From NCBI RefSeq assembly GCF_006363815.1, contig NZ_RRYT01000028.1, positions 2,971 through 56,436 on the forward strand: a stretch of DNA of 53,466 nt. Reading direction: 5' to 3'. The stretch's first letter is position 1. Every line of letters begins with the position of its first letter. Of the stretch, positions 35,417-43,641 are shown piece by piece. The notes below the pieces were generated by a model. The model had not been told where the DNA came from. It searched no databases and saw only the letters and a list, made by a program, of their open reading frames with translations. The translations under genes and the position numbers were made by a program. This stretch comes from Thermomonospora catenispora. GTDB lineage: Bacteria; Actinomycetota; Actinomycetes; Streptosporangiales; Streptosporangiaceae.

Positions 35417-36267
35417 GAGTCCTTCACCAGTCGGCGGATGGCCGTCACGGACGCCTCGGGGGACAGGGCCACTGCTTTGAGGCGGTCCAGCGTCAGCCTG
35501 GTCATCCGGATCTGAGCCGGCTCTTCCAAGTACATACTGCCGCCCACGCTGATGTCGACATGCACGACGGGTTGGTCTGTGCTCGCGAACTCCAGCATCG
35601 AGAAGCCGTTGCCCATGCTCGGGTAGGCGCCGACCTCGGTCGGTACAAGCTGAATCGTGACGTTGGGCATCGCCGCGCACTCCACCAGATGGCGGAGTTG
35701 AGCGTTCATGGTCTCCTCACCGCCGATGGGCCGAACGAGCGCCCCCTCATCCAAGATCGCCCAGAGCTTCGGAGGGTCGGCCTCCCGTTTGAGGATCTCC
35801 TGGCGCGCCATGCGCACCGACACCAGCCGATCGATCTCTGACTCGACATAGCCGATCGGGGCGGTACGGAACATGGCACGGGCGTAATCCGGGGTCTGCA
35901 GCAGACCTGGCACGAAGCTCGGGGAGAAGACGTGGATCACCGAAGCGGCCGACTCCAGGTCGATGTAGACGGTGAAGCCCTTCGGCAACACCTTGGTGAA
36001 GGGCTGCCACCAGCCACGTTGCCTGGACTTGCGAGCGGTTTCCTTCAAGGTCTCCCTCAGGTCCACATCCTCAACGCCGAGGTGATCGCACAACTGTTCG
36101 ACCTCTGCGGCAGTGATGGTCGTCTGGCCGGTCTCAAGGCGACTCATCTTGGTCGTGGACCAGCCCATGAGCTCGGCCAGCTCGGCGTTGCGCAGCCCCG
36201 CCGCCTCACGCAGCTTGCGGAGCTGGATGCCGAGCTGGCGCTTACGGGCGGTGGGACTGTCAGGCAT
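35413..36267 (-). CDS. XRE-family regulator with DUF5753 domain (WhiJ-like)
   Basis: The 284-residue DNA-binding protein has an N-terminal helix-turn-helix (LRKLREAAGLRNAELAELMG, then STTKMSRLETGQ) and a C-terminal DUF5753 domain recognised by PSFVPGLLQTPDYARAMF and AMPNVTIQLVPTEVGAYPSM. ATG 36267 has GGGGG seven bases upstream. It is divergent from the small gene at 36429, and an inverted repeat (36334-36353) in between is its likely operator. Actinobacteria carry many such XRE/DUF397 pairs, often in accessory DNA. Confidence 0.92.
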   Translation of the reverse strand: MPDSPTARKRQLGIQLRKLREAAGLRNAELAELMGWSTTKMSRLETGQTTITAAEVEQLCDHLGVEDVDLRETLKETARKSRQRGWWQPFTKVLPKGFTVYIDLESAASVIHVFSPSFVPGLLQTPDYARAMFRTAPIGYVESEIDRLVSVRMARQEILKREADPPKLWAILDEGALVRPIGGEETMNAQLRHLVECAAMPNVTIQLVPTEVGAYPSMGNGFSMLEFASTDQPVVHVDISVGGSMYLEEPAQIRMTRLTLDRLKAVALSPEASVTAIRRLVKDS

Positions 36268-36333
36268 GGCTATGCCCCCAATATCCATTGGTTTTGCGAA
36301 CGCACTTGCGCGCGGGATTGCTGGAGTACATGC

Positions 36334-36353
36334 TGACAGTGTGCCCTATGTCA
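36334..36353. promoter_or_regulatory. Inverted repeat TGACA-N10-TGTCA in the divergent promoter region
   Basis: Perfect 5-base arms spaced two helical turns apart centre to centre lie midway between the XRE gene (start 36267) and the small plus-strand gene (36429). A dimeric helix-turn-helix protein bound here could block both divergent promoters. The rest of 36268-36428 shows no gene. Confidence 0.45.
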
Positions 36354-36428
36354 CGGTACGTGGCTGCGGAATCAAACCGATCGCGCCGCGCCGCCGTGGC
36401 GATCGCCCCACGCAGATAGTGAGGAACG

Positions 36429-36629
36429 ATGACGATCACGCAGGAGAGTAGCGCCGCCATGGCCGATCAGGCCCAGGCGGTGATCGAGGCGGCCAAGAAG
36501 ACCGTGGACGACCTCGACATGGAGACCGTGTGCGACATGAGCGAGGTCGAGATGGCCGCTGTGATCGGCCGACTCACGGCGACGCTCAGCATGCTCATCG
36601 CCGCAGTCGGGCAGCCGTCCACCTCATGA
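36429..36629 (+). CDS. Small acidic protein of unknown function
   Basis: A 66-residue protein (pI low, no Cys except one) predicted to be mostly helical: SAAMADQAQAVIEAAKKTV, then MSEVEMAAVIGRLTATLSML. ATG 36429 has GAGGA upstream. It is divergent from the XRE regulator and ends at a 13-bp inverted repeat. I do not recognise the family. By position it may be a target or third component of the XRE/DUF397 module. Confidence 0.6.
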   Translation: MTITQESSAAMADQAQAVIEAAKKTVDDLDMETVCDMSEVEMAAVIGRLTATLSMLIAAVGQPSTS

Positions 36630-36635
36630 AACGCC

Positions 36636-36688
36636 GGAGCCCTGAGACCTGAGTCACTCCCTTCGAACCGCTCCTGTCTCAGGGCTCC
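36636..36688. terminator. 13-bp perfect inverted repeat between converging genes
   Basis: GGAGCCCTGAGAC (36636-36648) and GTCTCAGGGCTCC (36676-36688) enclose 27 bases. It lies between the stops of the small plus-strand gene and the archaeal-type AspRS gene. There is no U-tract, so a bidirectional terminator is likely but not certain. Confidence 0.6.
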
Positions 36689-36700
36689 GCTGCATGAGTG

Positions 36701-38011
36701 TCACGGAGTGAGGCGGTTGGGACCGCGGAACAAGAACGTCGCTTCGCGGATCGAGTCAAGGTTCAGCATGGCCACCAGCAGCCGGCCGAGCCCCATCCCG
36801 AGCCCGCCGTGCGGAGGGGTACCGAATCGGAAGATGTTCATGTAGTCCTGCATCGGCGCGGTGTCCAGGCCTTTTTCGGCCGCCTGCTTGCACAGCACGT
36901 CGTAGCGATGCTCACGCTGCGCGCCGGTGGTGACCTCCAGGCCCTTCCAGAGCAGGTCGAAGCTGAGGGTGAGATCCGGCCGATCCTTGGGACGCATGTG
37001 GTAGAAAGGCCGGATGCTGGCCGGGTAATGCGTGATGAACACGAACTCATGGCCGGTCTGCTCGGCGATATGAGCCGAGATCGCCCGCTCGCCCTCGGGG
37101 TCAAGATCCTCTTTCTCGCCTGCGGGGTCCCACCCCCTGGCACGGAGGATCTCCTGAGCCTCGGCCATCGTAAGGCGCGGGAAAGGCACAGTGGGGACCT
37201 TAAGGTCGACCCCGTAATGTTCTCGGATCGCCTCTCCGTGGACGTCGGCGACCTTCGCGATGGCGTGCGCCAGCATGCGCTCCTCGAAGGCCATCACATC
37301 CTCGACGTCGTCTATCCACGCCATCTCGACGTCCACGCCGGTGAACTCGGTGGCGTGGCGGGAGGTGAAGGAGGGCTCGGCACGGAAGACCGGGCCGATC
37401 TCGAAGACGCGCTCGATGCCCGCCGCGACCGCCATCTGCTTGTAGAACTGGGGTGACTGCGCCAGATAGGCGTCGCCGCCGAAGTAGCCGAGCTTGAAGA
37501 CCTCGGCGCCCGACTCCGAGGCCGTGCCCATGAGCTTGGGCGTGTGCATCTCGGTGAAGCCCTCGGCGTAGGCATACTCCCGCAGGCCCGCCTCGAAGGT
37601 CGTCTGCACGTCGAACAGCAGACGTGAGCTCGGCCGGAGACGGATGTCGAGGAAGCGCCAGTCCAGCCTGTGCTCCATCCCCGACTTCTCGTCAATGGGG
37701 AGCGATGCCTCCGCCTTGCCGACGACCTCGACCCGCTCCGGCACGATCTCCAGTCCGCCGAGCTTGACGATGGGGTTGTCCACGACCCTGCCGGTGATGA
37801 CCACGGCGGACTCAGTGGTCAGCGCCTCGATGGCCTGCTCGAGCTCATCCCCCTCGCCGCCCCGTTTGTGAGTGATCTGCACCATGCCCGTGGGATCGCG
37901 GAGGATCACGAACTGCATTTTGCGCTGCAACCGCAGTGCGTTGACCCAACCGCACACCGTGACGGTCTGGTCAAGGTGGTCACGCAGATCGCGTACCAGC
38001 GTCCTGGGCAT
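36701..38011 (-). CDS. Second aspartyl/asparaginyl-type tRNA synthetase, archaeal AspRS-like
   Basis: The 436-residue class II enzyme has an OB fold (TVTVCGWVNALRLQRKMQF), no GAD domain, motif 1 region HTPKLMGTASESGAEVF, AQSPQFYKQ, motif 2 FRAEPSFTSRHATEF and a C-terminal PPHGGLGMGLGRLLVAML. This is the archaeal/AspRS2 plan. Two oddities: the tRNA-discriminating position after GWV is Asn, where archaeal-type enzymes usually have Trp (Asp-specific) or His (relaxed); and motif 3 reads G-x-G-x-G-R, with Gly replacing the acidic residue normally before the invariant Arg. It duplicates aspS at 33142 within an accessory cassette. Self-resistance, tRNA-Asn charging or a biosynthetic role are all possible. 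Confidence 0.88.
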   Translation of the reverse strand: MPRTLVRDLRDHLDQTVTVCGWVNALRLQRKMQFVILRDPTGMVQITHKRGGEGDELEQAIEALTTESAVVITGRVVDNPIVKLGGLEIVPERVEVVGKAEASLPIDEKSGMEHRLDWRFLDIRLRPSSRLLFDVQTTFEAGLREYAYAEGFTEMHTPKLMGTASESGAEVFKLGYFGGDAYLAQSPQFYKQMAVAAGIERVFEIGPVFRAEPSFTSRHATEFTGVDVEMAWIDDVEDVMAFEERMLAHAIAKVADVHGEAIREHYGVDLKVPTVPFPRLTMAEAQEILRARGWDPAGEKEDLDPEGERAISAHIAEQTGHEFVFITHYPASIRPFYHMRPKDRPDLTLSFDLLWKGLEVTTGAQREHRYDVLCKQAAEKGLDTAPMQDYMNIFRFGTPPHGGLGMGLGRLLVAMLNLDSIREATFLFRGPNRLTP

Positions 38012-38181
38012 CGTGGCGAACTCTTCTCCGCAGTCGAAGGTGATTGGAACGCCAACACGGTAGTGGCTTACCAGAGCTCTTGCCATCCGGTAACGGTGAT
38101 GACACCGTGCGGCACCTTGGCCGGGACGAGCACCCCGCCGTAGCGTCAGCCATCATAGCCACCGAGCGAAGGCGAGGATCT

Positions 38182-38454
38182 ATGACGCTCTGTGTCCACC
38201 TCCTCGGCTACCCGGAAGCCGTCCTGGCAACCGACACCATCACCCTCGACGCTCCCCCGGACGCGACCGCCGACTATGTGGTACGCCAGGTGGCGACGCT
38301 CGCCCCCGGACTCGACGAAGCGCTCCTGCACGAAGACGGCAGTCCCCGGCAGACCACCAAAGTCATGGTCCACGGCGTTCCCGTCGCCCACCGGACACCG
38401 ATCGGCAGGGAACCCACGGTGACGGTACTGGCCTCCTTGCCTTGCGACGGTTGA
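38182..38454 (+). CDS. Ubiquitin-like beta-grasp protein (MoaD/ThiS-like) ending in Asp-Gly
   Basis: A 90-residue protein whose pattern (short beta hairpin start MTLCVHLLG, helix DYVVRQVATLAPGLDEAL, and VMVHGVPV then EPTVTVLASL) fits the ThiS/MoaD beta-grasp fold. It ends LPCDG, not in the usual Gly-Gly. ATG 38182 has GAGGA upstream. The E1-like gene starts 75 bases later, so activation of its C-terminal Gly by that enzyme is the obvious hypothesis. The fold call rests on pattern and neighbour, not on a diagnostic motif. Confidence 0.6.
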   Translation: MTLCVHLLGYPEAVLATDTITLDAPPDATADYVVRQVATLAPGLDEALLHEDGSPRQTTKVMVHGVPVAHRTPIGREPTVTVLASLPCDG

Positions 38455-38528
38455 ACCGCCTGCCCGGAACGACCGCGGCGGCACGCACCGGAGATCGCGT
38501 GCCGCCGCGTACCGACGGAGGGAGCCCG

Positions 38529-39272
38529 GTGGATTTCGCTGACACCCGGTACAACCGTCAGGAGCTGATGCCCCAGATCGGCCCGGAGGGGCAGAAGAAG
38601 CTCGCCGAAGCGCACGTCGTGTCGATCGGTGCGGGCGGCGTCAAGTCTTCCCTGCTCTACTACCTGGTGGCAGCCGGAGTGGGCCGGATTCGCATCATCG
38701 ACTTCGACCGCGTCGAGTTGAGCAATCTCAACCGGCAGATTCTCTACACTCGCGCCGACATCGGCAGGAACAAAGCGCTTGCCGCCGCCGACCGGCTGCG
38801 ACGACTCAACGACGAGATCGACATCGAGGCGGTGGATTCCCGTGTCGATGAGGGGAACATCGCAGAGCTGACCGGTGGCTTCGATGTGATCGTGGAAGGC
38901 GGCGACTCCCTCGCGGCCCGGCTGCTCGTCAACGATCACTGTCTGCGGTCACGAACCCCCATGGTCCACGCCAGCGCCCAGTACAACTACGGTTATGTCC
39001 TGACATTGCTGCCCGGCCGGACCGCATGTTTTCAGTGCGCTTTCCCCGATCTTCCCCGAGGTCACGGTGGGAGCGTCCCCGTCCTGGGGGTCGCCACGGG
39101 CATAGCCGGATGCCTGGGTGCAGCCGAGGTGATCAAAATCATCACAGGGGCAGGGCGACCGATCGTGAACGGCTACCTCACCTTCAGCGCGTTCCAGGGG
39201 GCCTTCCAATTCGTCCCCGCCGCACGACGGCCCGGCTGCGCCGCCTGTGGCGAAGCGGCGCAGCCGGACTGA
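38529..39272 (+). CDS. E1-like/ThiF-MoeB family adenylyltransferase lacking the usual catalytic Cys
   Basis: The 247-residue protein has the nucleotide loop GAGGVKSS (34-41), Asp58/Asp60, the E1 signature SNLNRQ (65-70), Lys82, GGDS with Asp126, and a zinc site of Cys167/Cys170 with Cys237/Cys240. In ThiF a catalytic Cys precedes the GVxGPVVG loop; here that segment reads PRGHGGSVPVLGVATG with no Cys, so adenylation without transfer to an enzyme Cys (MoeB-like) is expected. GTG 38529 has GGAGGGAG upstream. It is cotranscribed with the ubiquitin-like gene and converges on hisS with 16 bases between stops. Confidence 0.88.
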   Translation: MDFADTRYNRQELMPQIGPEGQKKLAEAHVVSIGAGGVKSSLLYYLVAAGVGRIRIIDFDRVELSNLNRQILYTRADIGRNKALAAADRLRRLNDEIDIEAVDSRVDEGNIAELTGGFDVIVEGGDSLAARLLVNDHCLRSRTPMVHASAQYNYGYVLTLLPGRTACFQCAFPDLPRGHGGSVPVLGVATGIAGCLGAAEVIKIITGAGRPIVNGYLTFSAFQGAFQFVPAARRPGCAACGEAAQPD

Positions 39273-39288
39273 TGCCGCGTATCCGGGG

Positions 39289-40554
39289 TCACCGCCCGAT
39301 TCTCTCCAGCAACGTTGCCGTGAGGTCGGTGAGCGGGACGGCGATCTGCTCGCCGGTGGCCAGGTCCTTGACTTGGGCGGACCCGGCGGTGATATCTCGC
39401 TCGCCGATGATCACGGCGTAGGCGGCTCCGGAACGGTCGGCGCTCTTCATCGCGCTTTTCAGGCTCTTGCCGGCGGGGGCCATGTCGGCGGCGATCCCGG
39501 CGCGGCGCAGCTCGGCCACCAGCGTGAAGACCTTGTGCTCGGCGGTCTCCCCCAGCGGCACCCCGAACACCTGGCAGCGGGACGGCACCGGCAGCTGCAC
39601 ACCCTCGGCCTCCAGCGCCAGCAGGGTGCGGTCCAACCCCAGGCCGAAGCCGATGCCCGGCAGCGGCGGGCCGCCGATGTCCTCCGACAGCCCGTCGTAG
39701 CGTCCGCCCCCGCCGATGCCGGACTGGGCGCCCAGCAGCGGGTGCTCGAACTCATAGGTGGTGCGGGTGTAGTAGTCCAGGCCGCGCACCAGGCGGGGCT
39801 CGTCGGTCCAGGCGATGCCCACGTCGGCCAGCAGCGAGCGGACCTTGTCGTGGTGGGCCTTGCAGGCCGCGCACAGGTGGTCGGCCATCAGCGGCGCGTC
39901 GGTGAGCTGGGCCTTGACCTCCGGGCGCTTGTCGTCCAGCACCCGCAGCGGGTTGATCTCCACGCGGGCGCGGGTGGCCTCGTCCAGGTCCAGCCCGCGC
40001 AGGAACTCCTGCAGCCGGGTGCGGTAGGCGGGCCGGCACTCGCGGCAGCCCAGGGAGTTCAGCAGCAGCCGCACCTGCCGCAGCCCCAGGCCCTGGTACC
40101 AGTTCCAGGCGATGGCGATGGTCTCGGCGTCGATCTGGGGGTCCTGGCTGCCGATGGCCTCCAGGTCGAGCTGGTAGAACTGCCGGTAGCGGCCCTTTTG
40201 CGGGCGCTCGGCGCGGAACGCCGGCCCCGTGGTCCACACCTTGACCGGCAGGCCCTGTTTGTGCAGGCCGTGCTCCAGAACGGCGCGCAGCACCCCGGCG
40301 GTGAACTCCGGACGCAGCGTGATGGAGCGGCCGCCGCGGTCTTCGAAGGTGTACATCTCCTTGCTGACCACGTCGGTGGACTCGCCCACCCCGCGTTTGA
40401 ACAGCTGGGTGTCCTCGAAGACCGCCAGCTCCAGATAGCCGTATCCGGCCAGCCGCGCCTGCTCGGCGAAGGCGTCGCGGATGGTCCGCAGCACCTCGGC
40501 GCGCGGCGGAAGGTATTCGCTGACCCCTTTGGGGGCCTGGAAGCTCGAACTCAT
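39289..40554 (-). CDS. hisS: Histidyl-tRNA synthetase
   Basis: The 421-residue class II enzyme has motif 1 near PKGVSEYLPP, motif 2 as FRAERPQKGRYRQFYQLDLE, the His-specific loops LVRGLDYYTRT and GIGGGGRYDGL, motif 3 GFGLGLDRTLL and a C-terminal anticodon-binding domain. A Cys-rich patch (CRECRPAYR, then CAACKAHH) is seen in one subgroup of HisRS. It starts ten bases after the hydrolase gene stop and is cotranscribed with it. Confidence 0.97.
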   Translation of the reverse strand: MSSSFQAPKGVSEYLPPRAEVLRTIRDAFAEQARLAGYGYLELAVFEDTQLFKRGVGESTDVVSKEMYTFEDRGGRSITLRPEFTAGVLRAVLEHGLHKQGLPVKVWTTGPAFRAERPQKGRYRQFYQLDLEAIGSQDPQIDAETIAIAWNWYQGLGLRQVRLLLNSLGCRECRPAYRTRLQEFLRGLDLDEATRARVEINPLRVLDDKRPEVKAQLTDAPLMADHLCAACKAHHDKVRSLLADVGIAWTDEPRLVRGLDYYTRTTYEFEHPLLGAQSGIGGGGRYDGLSEDIGGPPLPGIGFGLGLDRTLLALEAEGVQLPVPSRCQVFGVPLGETAEHKVFTLVAELRRAGIAADMAPAGKSLKSAMKSADRSGAAYAVIIGERDITAGSAQVKDLATGEQIAVPLTDLTATLLERIGR

Positions 40555-40564
40555 GGTCGTGTGC

Positions 40565-41260
40565 TCAAAGTCCCCTGCTGGGCCCTTGCTCGGGCGCCAG
40601 GTCCGCCAGGAACGGGTTGGTGGCCCGCTCCCGGCCGATGGTGGTCTGCTGCCCGTGGCCGGGCAGCACGATCGTCTCGTCCGGCAGCGGCAGGCATACC
40701 CGGGCCAGGCTCTTGAGGATCTCCTCGTACGATCCGCCCGGCAGGTCGGTGCGCCCGATCGAGCCGGCGAACAGCAGATCCCCGCTGAACATCACCTGGG
40801 GCTGATCGCCGCTCTCCGGGGTTCGGAACGTCACCGATCCGGGGGTGTGTCCCGGAGCATGGTCCACGGTGAAGCGCAGCCCGGCCAGCTCCAGCACCAT
40901 CCCGTCGGCCAGTTCCCGCACGTCGTCGGGCTCGCTGAGCCGCAGCCCGCCGAACAGCTGCTGCCCGACGCCCAGGGACAGGCCCTTGGCCGGATCGGTC
41001 AGCAGGTCGCGATCGGCGGGATGGATGTAGGCCGGCACGTCACGGGCACCGCACACCGGGGCCACCGACCAGACGTGGTCGATATGGCCGTGCGTGGCGA
41101 TCACCGCGACCGGCTTGAGCCGGTGCTCGCGGACGATCTCCTCGATCCCCTCCTCGGCGTCCTGCCCGGGGTCGATGATCACGCATTCCTCACCGGCGGC
41201 GGGCGCCACGATATAACAGTTCGCAGCGAATGATCCGGCGGGGAACCCTGCGACGAGCAC
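40565..41260 (-). CDS. Metallo-beta-lactamase-fold hydrolase (glyoxalase II-like)
   Basis: The 231-residue protein has the two-metal motif THGHIDH, HAPGHTPGSVTF, FSGDLLFAGSIGRTD and LPGHGQQTT. It is shorter than true glyoxalase II, lacking its C-terminal helical domain, so it belongs to the broad YcbL-like group; the substrate is unknown. GTG 41260 has AGAGGA upstream. The pairing with hisS is conserved in actinobacteria as I remember it. Confidence 0.9.
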   Translation of the reverse strand: MLVAGFPAGSFAANCYIVAPAAGEECVIIDPGQDAEEGIEEIVREHRLKPVAVIATHGHIDHVWSVAPVCGARDVPAYIHPADRDLLTDPAKGLSLGVGQQLFGGLRLSEPDDVRELADGMVLELAGLRFTVDHAPGHTPGSVTFRTPESGDQPQVMFSGDLLFAGSIGRTDLPGGSYEEILKSLARVCLPLPDETIVLPGHGQQTTIGRERATNPFLADLAPEQGPSRGL

Positions 41261-41467
41261 GGTCGTCCTCTCCTGCAGACTCGGGTGCCGCTGGATGCGC
41301 GGCGCTTCGAGCGTACCGGCGGGGCCCGCGCCCTCGCGAACGAGATCGGCCGCCGTGTCGGGGCCGGCGATCGGGCGCGACCCGTTCGGGGCGGGAATCC
41401 TCTACCTTCCCTTGGCCGGTACCATGCGCAGCACTGAACGAGGCTGGGCACCGCGAGGAGGGCACGC

Positions 41468-42259
41468 GTGGCGGGTAAGGACCGCAAGAAGCAGCTGGCC
41501 CGGCAGCGCTATCTGCGCCAGCAGGCGCTCCGGGAGGCCGAGGCCAAGAAGGCTCGTCGGATCCGGGTGCTCGGATCCGTGGTGGCGGTCGCCCTCGTGG
41601 CCGGAGGCGGCTTCGGCATCGTCTCGCTGGTCGGCGGGGACGACGACGCCAAGGCCGATCCGGCGGCGAGCTCCCCGCCGCCCGAGGACGGCAAGCCCAA
41701 GCAGGAGATCGCCCTGCAGAAGGTGAGCGTCTCCGGAAAGAAGGGCGGCGGCACCGCCAAGTGCACGTACCCGGACTCCGACGACGACCGGGGCGCCCCC
41801 AAGGGCCTGGGCAAGCCGCCCTCCACGGCCGCCTACGACGGCAAGGTCACCGCCACCGTCAAGACCAGCCTCGGCGACGTGAAGATCGAGATGGACGCCG
41901 ACAAGGCGCCGTGCACCGTCAACTCGTTCGCGCACCTGGCCAAGAAGAAGTTCTTCGAGAACGTCAAGTGCCACCGGCTCACCACCGCGGAGACGTTGAA
42001 GGTGCTGCAGTGCGGCGACCCGACCGGCACCGGCAGCGGCGGGCCGGGCTACCGTTTCGCCAACGAGAACACCAAGGGGGCGAAGTACACCCGCGGGGTC
42101 GTCGCCATGGCGCACAGCATGCAGCCCGACAGCAACGGCAGTCAGTTCTTCATCGTCTACGGCGACTCGGAGCTGCCGGCCGACTATACGATCTTCGGAA
42201 AGATCACGTCGGGGATGGACGTCATCGACAAGGTGGCCCAAGCCGGGGTGGCAGCGTAA
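41468..42259 (+). CDS. Membrane-anchored cyclophilin-type peptidyl-prolyl isomerase
   Basis: The 263-residue protein has a basic N-terminus, one transmembrane helix (about 33-56), a Lys/Gly/Pro-rich linker and a cyclophilin domain: VTATVKTSLGDVKIEMDAD, NGSQFFIVYGDSELP and YTIFGKITSGMDVIDKV. It ends at GVAA with two TAA codons. Most relatives continue about 15 residues to a final DGKPKxxVxI strand that closes the barrel, so the C-terminus looks shortened. GTG 41468 has GAGGAGG upstream. It is divergent from the hydrolase gene. Confidence 0.92.
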   Translation: MAGKDRKKQLARQRYLRQQALREAEAKKARRIRVLGSVVAVALVAGGGFGIVSLVGGDDDAKADPAASSPPPEDGKPKQEIALQKVSVSGKKGGGTAKCTYPDSDDDRGAPKGLGKPPSTAAYDGKVTATVKTSLGDVKIEMDADKAPCTVNSFAHLAKKKFFENVKCHRLTTAETLKVLQCGDPTGTGSGGPGYRFANENTKGAKYTRGVVAMAHSMQPDSNGSQFFIVYGDSELPADYTIFGKITSGMDVIDKVAQAGVAA

Positions 42260-42333
42260 TAACGCCCATACGGCTATGGTTTGGAGGGTCCAGCCATGAG
42301 GTAGGAATGGCCGGACCATGATGGGAGGCAATG

Positions 42334-43572
42334 GTGTCCAGCGCCACCGATCCCTTCGGTCGTGTTGACGAGAACGGCACGGTCTATGTGAAGACCGCCG
42401 AGGGCGAGCGGGTCGTCGGCTCCTGGCAGGCCGGCGCTCCGGAGGAGGCTCTTGCCTACTTCAGGCGCAAGTACGACGCGCTGGTCACCGAGGTCGAGCT
42501 GCTCGAACAGCGGGTCCGCACCACCGACCTGTCCCCCGCCCAGGCCGAACAGAGCATCGCGCGGCTGCGCGAGTCGGTGGCGAACGCGCACGCCGTCGGT
42601 GATCTGGACGCCCTGGTGCGGCGGCTGGACGTGCTCGGCGAGCTGGTCGACAAGCGGCGCGAGGAGATCCGCGCCCAGCGCGAGCAGGCCCGCGCCGAGG
42701 CCCGCCTGGTCAAGGAGCGGATCGTCGCCGAGGCCGAGCGGATCGCCGCCGAGGAGACCCACTGGAAGAACGGCGGCGAGCGGCTGCGTCAGCTGGTCGA
42801 GGAGTGGAAGGCCGCCGACCGGATCGACCGGCCCACCGAGACCGCGCTGTGGAAGCGGCTGTCGGCCGCCCGCAATGCGTTCTCCAAGCGCCGCAAGGCC
42901 TACTTCGCCTCCTTGGAGAGCCAGCGGGAGCAGGCCCGGCAGGAGAAGGAGCGGCTGGTCGCCGAGGCCGAGGCGATGGTGGACTCCACCGACTGGAGCG
43001 GCACCGCCGCCGCCTACCGCGAGCTGATGCGCCGGTGGAAGGCCGCCGGGCGGGCCGCGCGGGACGTGGAGGAGGAGCTGTGGGCCCGCTTCAAGGCCGC
43101 GCAGGACGCCTTCTTCGCCGCCCGGGCCGCCGCCTACGCCGAACGCGACGCCGAGCTGCGCGGCAACGTCGAGCTCAAGGAGCAGATCCTGACCGAGGCC
43201 GAGCGGCTCCTGCCGGTGCGGGACGTCCGTCAGGCCCGCCAGGCGCTGCGAAGCATCCAGGAGCGCTGGGAGGCCGTCGGCCCCGTCCCGCGCGACTCCC
43301 GCGACCGCCTCGAGAACCGGCTCCGCAAGATCGAGGACGCCGTCCGGGCGGCCGAGGAGGCCGAGTGGCGACGCACCAACCCCGAGGCCCGCGCCCGGGC
43401 CGAGGCCACCGTCACCCAGCTCCGCTCCTCCATCGCGCAGCTGGAGGAGCGCCTGGCCAAGGCCCGCCAGGCGGGCGACGACAAGGAGATCCAGGAGGTC
43501 GAGGAGGCCCTCTCCGCCCGTCGCGCCTGGCTGCAGGAGGCCGAGCGCACGCTGGCCGAGTTCACCGGCTGA
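42334..43572 (+). CDS. DUF349 coiled-coil protein
   Basis: A protein of about 412 residues, almost wholly helical, with three DUF349 repeats each marked by a W-K/E-A-A/V-G pattern (VEEWKAADRIDRPTE, MRRWKAAGRAARDVEE, QERWEAVGPVPRDSRD). The function is unknown in actinobacteria. GTG 42334 is five bases after GGGAGG; the ATG three bases earlier is too close to it but cannot be excluded. The gene converges on the GT87-like gene. Confidence 0.9.
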   Translation: MSSATDPFGRVDENGTVYVKTAEGERVVGSWQAGAPEEALAYFRRKYDALVTEVELLEQRVRTTDLSPAQAEQSIARLRESVANAHAVGDLDALVRRLDVLGELVDKRREEIRAQREQARAEARLVKERIVAEAERIAAEETHWKNGGERLRQLVEEWKAADRIDRPTETALWKRLSAARNAFSKRRKAYFASLESQREQARQEKERLVAEAEAMVDSTDWSGTAAAYRELMRRWKAAGRAARDVEEELWARFKAAQDAFFAARAAAYAERDAELRGNVELKEQILTEAERLLPVRDVRQARQALRSIQERWEAVGPVPRDSRDRLENRLRKIEDAVRAAEEAEWRRTNPEARARAEATVTQLRSSIAQLEERLAKARQAGDDKEIQEVEEALSARRAWLQEAERTLAEFTG

Positions 43573-43641
43573 CCCGGGCCGCCGAGACCGTCCGCATCGC
43601 CCTTCCCCCGCCGGGGTCGTCGCCTGCCGGCCCCGGCGCGC

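Noticed and set aside
38529-39272. MccB-type microcin C synthetase
   Set aside because: The protein is short, lacks the N-terminal peptide-binding region, and no MccA-like heptapeptide or exporter gene is nearby; it remains only an analogy.
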